Positions 1 to 7,178 of a stretch of 7,622 bases of DNA are shown here, piece after piece. Each line of letters starts with the position of its first letter. Position 1 is the first letter of the stretch. Position numbers and translations under genes: made by a program. Origin of the DNA: Nocardioidaceae bacterium (GTDB lineage: Bacteria; Actinomycetota; Actinomycetes; Propionibacteriales; Nocardioidaceae); the NCBI GenBank assembly GCA_013696065.1, contig JACCZJ010000349.1:1-7622 (forward strand). Reading direction: 5' to 3'. Below the pieces are notes generated by a model. The model worked only from the letters and a program-made list of their open reading frames with translations, was not told where the DNA came from and ran no database searches.

Positions 1-1
1 C

Positions 2-139
2 ATCCGGGTCGAGCCCACCGAAGAAGCTCGGGCTCAGGCGTTCTCCATCGACTACGACCCTTACGACTACGACTTCGGCGCCCCCACGGGTCAGTCGGTG
101 GCACTCGACGACTTCGACTTCGGCTCCTACCGGACCTGA
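2..139 (+). CDS. rpoC: RNA polymerase beta' subunit, C-terminal 45 residues (5' end outside window)
   Basis: This is the 3' end of the gene for the largest RNA polymerase subunit, which holds much of the active-site cleft and the clamp. Only the last 45 codons and a TGA stop (137-139) are visible. The frame opens with IRVEPTEEARAQAF, matching the conserved tail of actinobacterial RpoC, which ends in a short acidic and aromatic stretch. Here that stretch is rich in D, Y and F (residues such as DYDPYDYDF and DDFDFGSYRT). No catalytic motif falls inside this fragment, so the call rests on the tail sequence and on its position upstream of the str operon, where rpoBC lies in most bacteria. A strong terminator follows 30 bases after the stop, so the rpoBC transcript probably ends here and does not run into the next gene. 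Confidence 0.93.
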   Translation: MRVEPTEEARAQAFSIDYDPYDYDFGAPTGQSVALDDFDFGSYRT

Positions 140-169
140 CGTCGCTCGCCGTCTGACATAACGCCTCCA

Positions 170-207
170 GGAGGGCGGTCACCCCATGCGGGTGGCCGCC
201 CTTCGTT
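170..207 (+). terminator. rpoBC transcription terminator hairpin
   Basis: The arms at 170-184 and 190-204 pair over 15 positions around a 5-base loop (CATGC, 185-189), with two G-T positions that become G-U wobbles in RNA. The core is GGGCGGTCACCC against GGGTGGCCGCCC. No real T-run follows (only CTTCGTTACG), which is common for actinobacterial terminators. Its position 30 bases after the rpoC stop supports the role. Confidence 0.82.
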
Positions 208-233
208 ACGTGACAGTCCAGCCAGCTGCTCGA

Positions 234-272
234 GTGTGAACTTGAAGTCACCAGGTGATTTCAAGTTCACAC
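234..272. repeat. Near-perfect 39-bp inverted repeat upstream of the membrane protein gene
   Basis: Two 19-base arms (234-252 and 254-272) are reverse complements with one C/T difference, around a single central A at 253. The left arm contains GAACTTGAAGTCACC and the right arm GGTGATTTCAAGTTC. It is more AT-rich than its surroundings. It lies about 30 bases past the rpoC terminator and about 120 bases before the next start codon. It lacks a T-run on either strand, so it is a poor intrinsic terminator. A dyad of this length could be an operator for a dimeric or tetrameric regulator, a transcript-stabilising hairpin, or one copy of a genome-wide repeat. Its function is not determinable here. 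Confidence 0.85.
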
Positions 273-378
273 CCCACAAGGGAGCCCGCGTGTGGGTCCT
301 CCCCAAGGACGTATTCGCGTCGATTCGAGTGGTACGACGTCGTCGGCGCTGCGCGACGTCCAGCCGGTGCACCCGCCA

Positions 379-391
379 TACAGTCGGGGCA
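379..391 (+). promoter_or_regulatory. -10 element of a probable leaderless promoter for the membrane protein gene
   Basis: TACAGT (379-384) fits the TANNNT -10 pattern common in actinobacteria. It is followed by six bases (CGGGGC) and then ATG at 391, which is the spacing expected when transcription starts on the A of the start codon. No convincing -35 hexamer is visible around 356-361. Two GACGTC sites (336-341 and 355-360) lie upstream, 19 bp apart, the first inside the palindrome ACGACGTCGT (334-343). They could bind a regulator, but this is speculative. Confidence 0.5.
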
Positions 392-1698
392 TGACTTCGC
401 AGCACGTGCCTCCCGCCTCGCAGGACCCACTGTTCGCTGCCCTCAATCCGCTCGTCATCGATGGAACCTTGTCTGCGGCACAAGCCGACCGGGTCTACCG
501 CGACCTGGCGGCAAACGAGACACCTGGCGTTGTGAACCCCAGCGGGACGCCGGCTCCCGACCCCATTGAGCAGCGCCAGCGAATCGTGGCTGGACTGGTC
601 GTCCTTGGCAGCGCGCTCGCTCTCGTGGCCGCGACAATCGCGGGCATGGTGTCGACGGACTGGAGCGACTTCAGCGTGAAGAGCTTCGCCGTCGGACTCG
701 TCGTGACGCTCGCGCTGGGGGGTGCATTCGTGGCATCCGAGCTGCTCTTGAAACGGTCCATCCGGATCCGGTGGGCAGTCAGCTCCCTGGCCACCATGGC
801 CCTGACTAGCCTGGCGGTTTTGATATTGGCGTCGTGGGATGAAGAGGCGCTGATCTATGTCACCGGTCTGCTGCTGATCGCGGGTGGATTGGTGGGCTAC
901 CGATGGGTCGGAGAACAACTGCTCACTCTTGCGATCGTCGCCGGGGGAATGCTCATCCTCGGGAAGATCGTGAGCGACTTCTCCGACGACTCCGGTGAGG
1001 GCACAGGCCAGATCCTGACCAGCGGTCTGATCTTCGTCGCCTTCGGTGCGGCCACGGTTACGCTGGGCTGGCGGTTCGCCTGCCGTCATCTGACGGCGAT
1101 GGTAGGCAGCGGTATTGCCTTGACCGCGATGGCATACGTCACATCCATCTCCGGGATCTTCGCACTCATCCCGGGGGTCGGATCGCCGATCCAGCCGGGA
1201 ATTGCGTCCTTCGAACCAGACGGCGATGCCGGAAGCCGGTTACTCGCGGACGCGATGACCGACACGCGCATCGCCATGTTCATCGGATTGTTCGTGTCCG
1301 CAGCGGTGATTGCTCTCTATGTGGTCACTGGCCTGGCTCGATACGCAGTGCTGGGGGTGGTGGGTGCCTTCGTCATCGGCGCAGAGGGTGTGGCTCTCAA
1401 CAGCGGGGATCATCCGCTCCGCTGGGCAATCGGCTCGGGCGCTGCCGGCCTCCTCATGATTGCGGCAGGTTTGGCCTGGGTGTACACCCGACGCGGACGC
1501 CTAGAACGTGCCGAGATGGATGGGACAACTCCGCGATATCCGCATCCCGGCGCGGCTCATACCCCTGGCGAGCAGCCCACGTGGTACGACGAGCGCGGCC
1601 AGCCGTATCCGGGCAGCGGACTGAGCGGTCCGCCATACCGTGCGTCCCATTCAGCTTCGGTCGAGACGGAGCACCTCGAGATCCGGCGGCGGGAATGA
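391..1698 (+). CDS. Polytopic membrane protein of unknown function (about 10 transmembrane helices)
   Basis: The predicted protein has 435 residues. I do not recognise a family with certainty. A soluble N-terminus (residues 1-62) includes a short helical stretch (about 12-40, LNPLVIDGTLSAAQADRVYRDL) resembling the small domain that begins some DUF2157-type membrane proteins. About ten hydrophobic segments follow, near residues 65-86, 98-119, 129-148, 153-172, 177-194, 208-227, 233-260, 293-316, 317-337 and 345-366. A basic flank (TRRGRLER) and a Pro/Gly/Tyr-rich, probably cytoplasmic tail of about 65 residues end the protein. An acidic loop (about 195-206) and a long loop (261-292) join helices. 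No transporter signature or catalytic motif is evident. The ATG at 391 is chosen because a -10 element sits six bases upstream. An earlier in-frame ATG at 292 would add 33 low-complexity residues with no ribosome binding site. It lies alone between the rpoBC terminator and the next promoter, so it is probably monocistronic. Confidence 0.82.
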   Translation: MTSQHVPPASQDPLFAALNPLVIDGTLSAAQADRVYRDLAANETPGVVNPSGTPAPDPIEQRQRIVAGLVVLGSALALVAATIAGMVSTDWSDFSVKSFAVGLVVTLALGGAFVASELLLKRSIRIRWAVSSLATMALTSLAVLILASWDEEALIYVTGLLLIAGGLVGYRWVGEQLLTLAIVAGGMLILGKIVSDFSDDSGEGTGQILTSGLIFVAFGAATVTLGWRFACRHLTAMVGSGIALTAMAYVTSISGIFALIPGVGSPIQPGIASFEPDGDAGSRLLADAMTDTRIAMFIGLFVSAAVIALYVVTGLARYAVLGVVGAFVIGAEGVALNSGDHPLRWAIGSGAAGLLMIAAGLAWVYTRRGRLERAEMDGTTPRYPHPGAAHTPGEQPTWYDERGQPYPGSGLSGPPYRASHSASVETEHLEIRRRE

Positions 1699-1722
1699 CG
1701 GCGAATCAGAGGTAGACGGTTG

Positions 1723-1741
1723 CCTCCGGAGGGCTGCCCTC
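1723..1741. repeat. Two overlapping short palindromes after the membrane protein gene
   Basis: CCTCCGGAGG (1723-1732) is a perfect 10-bp palindrome. It overlaps GAGGGC-T-GCCCTC (1729-1741), a 6-bp-arm inverted repeat. The two are mutually exclusive as hairpins. They lie 25-43 bases past the stop at 1698 and could act as a weak terminator or a protein site. Neither has a T-run, and the loops are too tight as drawn, so the role is uncertain. Confidence 0.35.
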
Positions 1742-1794
1742 GGTGACGACGGCTTCGGCGCTGAGCGAACGGAAGTTTCGAGGAAGCGGCACTA

Positions 1795-1826
1795 TTGAAA
1801 ACTGCCTGCACGCGAGTAATTATGAT
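1795..1826 (+). promoter_or_regulatory. Probable leaderless promoter of the 175-residue protein gene
   Basis: TTGAAA (1795-1800) is a good -35 hexamer. It is followed by an AT-rich patch (1817-1828) standing out in GC-rich DNA. AATTAT (1818-1823) lies 17 bp from the -35 and six bases before the ATG at 1830, placing the expected transcription start on the ATG itself. TATGAT (1821-1826) is a closer match to the -10 consensus, but its spacer would be 20 bp and it would start inside the codon. No Shine-Dalgarno sequence precedes the ATG. Confidence 0.55.
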
Positions 1827-1829
1827 TAC

Positions 1830-2357
1830 ATGACTACAGACATTAAGCCCACAGAGACAGAGAGCGTCAAAGCGTGGTTTGCCGGCCGCCTTCCAGAGCC
1901 ATGGACCATCAACGCTCCCGACATCGAAATAGACAAGGAAGAAGTCACGGTCATCGTGGCGCTCGACCCGGTCGAACTCGACGCCGATGCATCTGAAGAC
2001 GCCGCGCGCGAGGCCGCCCTAGGCCGCATCTCGGGGTGGCGCGAAGAGACTCGTCAAACTCGGATGACAATCGCCGCTGAGGCGCAGAGCCGGTTCGGTC
2101 GTAAGGTCTCATGGGGCGCTCGCATCGATGATCAGCGGGCCTTGTTCACGCACATCGCGGTGCCTGTGATGACGCGTTTGCGGCAGCCGCAACGGCAGGT
2201 ACTGGACACCCTGGTCGAAGCCGGCGTGGCACGATCGAGGTCCGACGCCCTGGCATGGTGCGTCAAACTGGTAGAGCAACACAGCGAGGAATGGCTCGAC
2301 GAGCTCCGGGCAGCGATGGAGGGTGTCCGCACCCTGCGGGAGCAAGGTCCCCGCTAG
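1830..2357 (+). CDS. Conserved actinobacterial-type hypothetical protein with ribbon-helix-helix-like C-terminus
   Basis: The predicted protein is soluble, acidic in its middle part and 175 residues long, with no signal peptide or membrane segment. Residues 10-50 (VKAWFAGRLPEPW, then alternating EIDKEEVTVIVAL) suggest a small alpha/beta N-terminal domain. Residues 52-90 look helical and charged (EDAAREAALGRISGWREETRQTRMTIAAEA). Residues about 112-150 (PVMTRLRQPQRQVLDTLVEAGVARSRSDALAWCVKLV) have the layout of a ribbon-helix-helix unit: a strand, a helix, a glycine turn, then an SRSDAL helix. DNA binding is therefore inferred, not shown. The general sequence type is familiar from actinobacterial hypothetical proteins, but I can give no symbol. 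ATG 1830 is preferred to an upstream in-frame GTG at 1743, because the promoter elements lie inside that longer form. The gene ends about 50 bases before the str operon promoter, so it could plausibly act on that promoter. Confidence 0.75.
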   Translation: MTTDIKPTETESVKAWFAGRLPEPWTINAPDIEIDKEEVTVIVALDPVELDADASEDAAREAALGRISGWREETRQTRMTIAAEAQSRFGRKVSWGARIDDQRALFTHIAVPVMTRLRQPQRQVLDTLVEAGVARSRSDALAWCVKLVEQHSEEWLDELRAAMEGVRTLREQGPR

Positions 2358-2405
2358 CCTTCGCCGCGGTCGTCGCGCGCGGGCCCTCCTCGTGCAGGCG
2401 TCGTT

Positions 2406-2434
2406 TTGACCCGACTGGGGCGAGCCGGTAATCT
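2406..2434 (+). promoter_or_regulatory. Main str operon promoter (rpsL promoter)
   Basis: TTGACC (2406-2411) and TAATCT (2429-2434) are separated by exactly 17 bp, a near-consensus housekeeping sigma-factor promoter. The expected transcription start is near 2440-2443, leaving a leader of about 240 nt before rpsL. It is the strongest promoter-like match I see in the window, as expected for a heavily transcribed ribosomal protein operon. Confidence 0.8.
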
Positions 2435-2440
2435 AGGCAA

Positions 2441-2683
2441 CTGTGCCTGAACTGGTTTCAGGCCGCTCGTGTGCCCAACCGGCCCGCCCTGCCTTTGAGC
2501 GGTGTGCAGGCTTGCCAAGGTCGCGAGGCCTGCGAAACACCCTCTTGTATGCCGGGCCGGCGCCTGGCACGCAAACAAGTGCGATCGGGCAACACGCCCG
2601 AGCACGGCGGTCCCGCTTTTGCGGACAGCCCCTCACGTTTGACGAATCACCCCCGCGCAGTCGACAGGAAAGAGAACCACCAG
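2441..2683 (+). promoter_or_regulatory. Long structured 5' leader of the str operon mRNA
   Basis: This gene-free stretch can form a series of hairpins. (1) 2445-2451 with 2457-2463 (GCCTGAA/TTCAGGC, 5-base loop), starting right at the expected 5' end. (2) CCGCTC with GAGCGG, bracketing about 2463-2502. (3) GGTGTGCAGGC (2501-2511) with GCCTGC (2528-2533), a GAA bulge and ACACC (2537-2541); its first base overlaps (2). (4) GCCGGG with CCTGGC (2551-2568, one G-U). (5) GTGC/CGGGC with GCCCG/GCAC (2579-2605, internal loop). (6) GTCC-C-GC with GCGGAC around a TTTT loop (2610-2626). A Shine-Dalgarno-like AGGAAAG (2666-2672) ends it. Such leaders can host ribosomal-protein autoregulation or attenuation, but no known riboswitch or protein-binding motif is recognised. 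Confidence 0.55.
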
Positions 2684-3058
2684 GTGCCCACGATCAACCA
2701 GCTGGTCCGCAAGGGCCGTCAGGACAAGGTGTCGAAGACCAAGACACCAGCTCTGAAGGGTTCTCCTCAGCGACGCGGCGTGTGCACGCGCGTGTACACC
2801 ACGACTCCCAAGAAGCCGAACTCCGCCCTCCGCAAGGTTGCCCGTGTCCGGCTGAGCAGCGGCATCGAGGTGACGGCCTACATCCCAGGAGTCGGCCACA
2901 ACCTGCAAGAGCACTCGATCGTGCTGGTCAGAGGCGGCCGAGTGAAGGACCTACCCGGCGTGCGCTACAAAATCATCCGCGGGTCCCTCGACACCCAAGG
3001 CGTCAAGAATCGCAAGCAGGCCCGCAGCCGCTACGGCGCAAAGAAGGAGAAGAGCTGA
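2684..3058 (+). CDS. rpsL: 30S ribosomal protein S12
   Basis: S12 sits at the decoding centre of the small subunit and helps monitor codon-anticodon pairing. The 124-residue product matches the family over its full length: an N-terminal PTINQLVRKGR, the GVCTRVYTTTPKKPNSALRK loop, the GHNLQEHSIVLVRGGRVKDLPGVRY segment, and a basic C-terminus. Lys43 and Lys88, the classic streptomycin-resistance positions, are both lysine, as are the neighbouring family-standard Pro42 and Pro91, so the sequence predicts the sensitive form. Asp89, the residue methylthiolated in some bacteria, is present. The GTG start at 2684 is chosen over upstream in-frame starts because the family begins with (M)PT, and AGGAAAG lies 11 bases before it. 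It is the first gene of the operon and its stop overlaps the rpsG start. Confidence 0.97.
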   Translation: MPTINQLVRKGRQDKVSKTKTPALKGSPQRRGVCTRVYTTTPKKPNSALRKVARVRLSSGIEVTAYIPGVGHNLQEHSIVLVRGGRVKDLPGVRYKIIRGSLDTQGVKNRKQARSRYGAKKEKS

Positions 3059-3528
3059 TGCCTCGTAAAGGCCCCGCTGACAAGCGACCCATCGAGAACG
3101 ACCCTGTCTATGGCAGCCAGCTGGTGACGCAGCTCATCAACAAGGTGCTGGTCGACGGCAAGAAGCAGATCGCCGAGAAGATCGTGCACACCGCCCTCGA
3201 GGGTTGCCGCGAAAAAACCGGCACCGACCCCGTCGTCACCCTCAAGCGCGCACTCGACAATGTCAAGCCGACCCTCGAGGTCCGCAGCAGGCGCGTCGGC
3301 GGTGCGACCTACCAGGTGCCAGTCGAGGTTCGCACCCCTCGTCAGACGACGCTGGCACTGCGCTGGCTGATCCAGTACTCGCAGGCGCGACGCGAAAAGA
3401 CCATGTCAGAGCGCTTGATGAACGAGCTGCTGGATGCCTCCAACGGACTCGGCGCCTCGGTCAAGCGTCGCGAAGACACCCACAAGATGGCCGAATCCAA
3501 CAAGGCTTTCGCTCACTACCGTTGGTGA
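3058..3528 (+). CDS. rpsG: 30S ribosomal protein S7
   Basis: S7 nucleates assembly of the 30S head by binding the 3' major domain of 16S rRNA, and it lies near the E site and the mRNA exit. The 156-residue product begins MPRKGPADKRPI and has the family's normal length. Residues 76-92 (RSRRVGGATYQVPVEVR) form the conserved beta-hairpin. Residues 93-128 carry the helical RNA-binding core with LALRWLIQYSQARREKTM. The C-terminus (KRREDTHKMAESNKAFAHYRW) matches the extended bacterial form. The ATG overlaps the rpsL stop by one base (TGATG), and AAGGAG (3044-3049) lies inside the rpsL end with an 8-base spacer, which favours coupled translation. In E. coli, S7 represses the operon by binding an rpsL-rpsG spacer. 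No such spacer exists here, so any feedback must use another site. Confidence 0.97.
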   Translation: MPRKGPADKRPIENDPVYGSQLVTQLINKVLVDGKKQIAEKIVHTALEGCREKTGTDPVVTLKRALDNVKPTLEVRSRRVGGATYQVPVEVRTPRQTTLALRWLIQYSQARREKTMSERLMNELLDASNGLGASVKRREDTHKMAESNKAFAHYRW

Positions 3529-3531
3529 TCT

Positions 3532-3548
3532 GCACATGCCTGATGTGC
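3532..3548 (+). other. Small hairpin in the rpsG-fusA spacer
   Basis: GCACAT (3532-3537) and ATGTGC (3543-3548) form a perfect 6-bp stem with loop GCCTG, starting four bases after the rpsG stop. The spacer (3529-3641, 113 bases) is the longest gap inside the operon. Apart from this hairpin and the fusA ribosome binding site I see no gene or convincing promoter in it. The hairpin could affect mRNA processing or partial attenuation, but is too weak to be a full terminator. Confidence 0.4.
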
Positions 3549-3641
3549 TGAGCATCGCGGCCCACGGGTTAGCGGCGCGGACGTCATACATCCGTGCAGA
3601 GCACACCCACTCATCTAGAGATCGTTAAGGAAAGCGCCATC

Positions 3642-5744
<2,103 letters not shown>

Positions 5745-5807
5745 CCCAGTAGGGTACTTCCCGGCATACACATCAATGAGTCAAGATCTATCTAGGAGGA
5801 GCTCCAA

Positions 5808-7001
5808 GTGGCGAAGGCCAAATTCGAGCGGACAAAGCCGCACGTCAACATCGGCACCATCGGCCATATCGACCACGGGAAGACCACTCTGACCGCGGCG
5901 ATCTCCAAAGTGCTGCACGACAAGTACCCGAACCTGAACCCACAGTTCGCCTTCGACGACATCGACAAGGCGCCTGAGGAGAAGCAGCGCGGGATCACCA
6001 TCTCGATCGCCCATATCGAGTACCAGACCGAGCAGCGTCACTACGCTCACGTCGACTGCCCCGGCCACGCCGACTACATCAAGAACATGATCACCGGCGC
6101 CGCGCAGATGGATGGCGCGATCTTGGTGGTGGCCGCCACTGACGGCCCCATGCCGCAGACCCGTGAGCACGTTCTGCTCGCTCGCCAGGTCGGCGTTCCT
6201 GCCATCGTAGTTGCGCTCAACAAGTGCGACATGGTCGAGGACGAGGAGCTCATCGAGCTCGTCGAGCTCGAGGTTCGCGAGTTGCTGTCTGCATACGACT
6301 ATGCCGGCGACGACATCCCTGTCGTTCGCGTGGCGGCCTTCCCGGCCCTCAACGGCGACGAGAGCTGGACCGCCTCGATCGTCGAACTCATGGACGCCGT
6401 TGACGAGTCCATCCCCCAGCCCGAGCGTGAGACCGAGAAGCCGTTCCTCATGCCCGTCGAGGACGTCTTCACGATCACCGGCCGAGGCACCGTCATCACC
6501 GGTCGCATCGAGCGGGGCATTGTCAAGATCAACGAAACCGTCGACATCATCGGCATCCGTGACAACAAGCAGACCACCACCGTCACCGGAATCGAGATGT
6601 TCCGCAAGCTCCTCGACACCGGTGAAGCTGGAGAAAACGTCGGCCTGCTTCTTCGTGGCACCAAGCGCGAAGACGTCGAGCGCGGCATGGTCGTCATCAA
6701 GCCCGGCTCAACGACGCCGCACACGAACTTCGACGCGAACGTCTACATTCTGTCGAAGGAAGAGGGCGGCCGACACACGCCGTTCTTCAACAACTACCGT
6801 CCTCAGTTCTACTTCCGCACCACCGACGTAACCGGCGTGGTGACGCTGCCTGAGGGCACCGAGATGGTCATGCCAGGCGACAACACGGAGATGTCGGTCG
6901 AGCTGATTCAGCCGATCGCCATGGAAGATGGTCTGCGCTTCGCTATCCGCGAAGGTGGACGCACTGTCGGCGCTGGTCGGGTTACCAACATCAGCAAGTG
7001 A
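5808..7001 (+). CDS. tuf: Elongation factor Tu
   Basis: EF-Tu carries aminoacyl-tRNA to the ribosomal A site as a GTP complex. The 397-residue product has P-loop GHIDHGKT (19-26), switch I RGITI (61-65), DCPGH (83-87, including the catalytic His) and NKCD (138-141). Domain II begins near KPFLMPVEDVF (211-221) and domain III near residue 306, ending GGRTVGAGRVTNISK. The family G5 loop SALKALEGD is replaced by AAFPALNGD (176-184), an unusual change. Positions linked to elfamycin resistance (Gln in MPQTREH, Gly-Gly-Arg-His, Gln in YRPQFYF, Ala in RFAI) are the sensitive residues. The GTG start has AGGAGGAG (5794-5801) six bases upstream, the strongest ribosome binding site in the window. The 63-base gap after fusA has no clear promoter, so tuf is probably read from the operon transcript. 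A 6-bp hairpin (6998-7012) overlaps the stop. Confidence 0.97.
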   Translation: MAKAKFERTKPHVNIGTIGHIDHGKTTLTAAISKVLHDKYPNLNPQFAFDDIDKAPEEKQRGITISIAHIEYQTEQRHYAHVDCPGHADYIKNMITGAAQMDGAILVVAATDGPMPQTREHVLLARQVGVPAIVVALNKCDMVEDEELIELVELEVRELLSAYDYAGDDIPVVRVAAFPALNGDESWTASIVELMDAVDESIPQPERETEKPFLMPVEDVFTITGRGTVITGRIERGIVKINETVDIIGIRDNKQTTTVTGIEMFRKLLDTGEAGENVGLLLRGTKREDVERGMVVIKPGSTTPHTNFDANVYILSKEEGGRHTPFFNNYRPQFYFRTTDVTGVVTLPEGTEMVMPGDNTEMSVELIQPIAMEDGLRFAIREGGRTVGAGRVTNISK

Positions 7002-7055
7002 GCTCGGCTCACCGGCATCAGCGGATGAACTGACGGCGCCACCGTTTCTCGACGA

Positions 7056-7090
7056 CGGGCCTCGGACTTCGGTTCGAGGCCCGCTGTTTT
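7056..7090 (+). terminator. str operon terminator with UUCG tetraloop
   Basis: A 12-bp stem (7056-7067 with 7072-7083, one G-U pair) closes a TTCG loop (7068-7071) on a C-G pair, the exceptionally stable C(UUCG)G arrangement. CTGTTTTG follows directly, giving a T-run. It lies 54 bases after the tuf stop and is the most canonical intrinsic terminator in the window. Confidence 0.93.
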
Positions 7091-7124
7091 GTATGTCGCG
7101 CAGTGCTCGTATGTCGCGCGGTGC
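7091..7124. repeat. Short tandem duplication, 18-bp period
   Basis: GTATGTCGCGCAGTGC (7091-7106) is repeated as GTATGTCGCGCGGTGC (7109-7124), with one mismatch and a 2-base spacer. It lies between two convergent terminators. It could be a replication slippage product or a paired binding site; nothing favours a function. Confidence 0.7.
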
Positions 7125-7150
7125 ATCGCCGCTGTGCGCCTTCGTCTGCG

Positions 7151-7174
7151 TCGCCTCGGCTGTGTCCGAGGCGA
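7151..7174 (-). terminator. Hairpin downstream of the universal stress protein gene
   Basis: TCGCCTCGG (7151-7159) and CCGAGGCGA (7166-7174) form a perfect 9-bp stem with a 6-base loop. On the minus strand it starts five bases after the stop of the stress protein gene. No T-run follows on either strand, so it is a GC-hairpin terminator at best. Being symmetric, it could also stop residual transcription coming from tuf. Confidence 0.65.
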
Positions 7175-7178
7175 GCGC

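Noticed and set aside
292..390. Earlier ATG start for the membrane protein
   Set aside because: The added 33 residues look like translated intergenic DNA, there is no ribosome binding site, and the -10 element at 379-384 would fall inside the coding region.
127..1089. A 320-codon open frame on the minus strand over the rpoC terminator and membrane protein gene
   Set aside because: It runs through the rpoC terminator and the 39-bp palindrome, has low-complexity Arg/Asp/Gln-rich sequence and no family resemblance. It is a shadow of the GC-rich plus-strand gene.
2639..2667. TTGACG (2639-2644) as a second rpsL promoter
   Set aside because: No -10-like hexamer occurs 16-18 bases downstream. The region there is CGACAG and the ribosome binding site.
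2471..2683. N-terminal extension of S12 from upstream in-frame starts (for example GTG 2471 or ATG 2549)
   Set aside because: S12 begins at (M)PTINQL in this family. The extension is leader RNA that happens to lack stops, and neither upstream start has a convincing ribosome binding site.
2443..3528. A 361-codon frame joining the leader, rpsL out of frame, and rpsG
   Set aside because: Only the part from 3058 matches S7. The upstream part is rpsL read in another frame. AAGGAG before 3058 and the family length of 156 residues fix the start.
3594..3641. Earlier ATG start for EF-G
   Set aside because: It would add 16 residues absent from the family and would place the Shine-Dalgarno sequence AAGGAAAG inside the gene. 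GTG 3642 fits better.
5750..5755. TAGGGT in the fusA-tuf gap as the -10 of a separate tuf promoter
   Set aside because: It fits TANNNT, but no -35 is visible about 17 bases upstream. TANNNT is too loose to stand alone; a separate tuf promoter cannot be excluded but is not supported.
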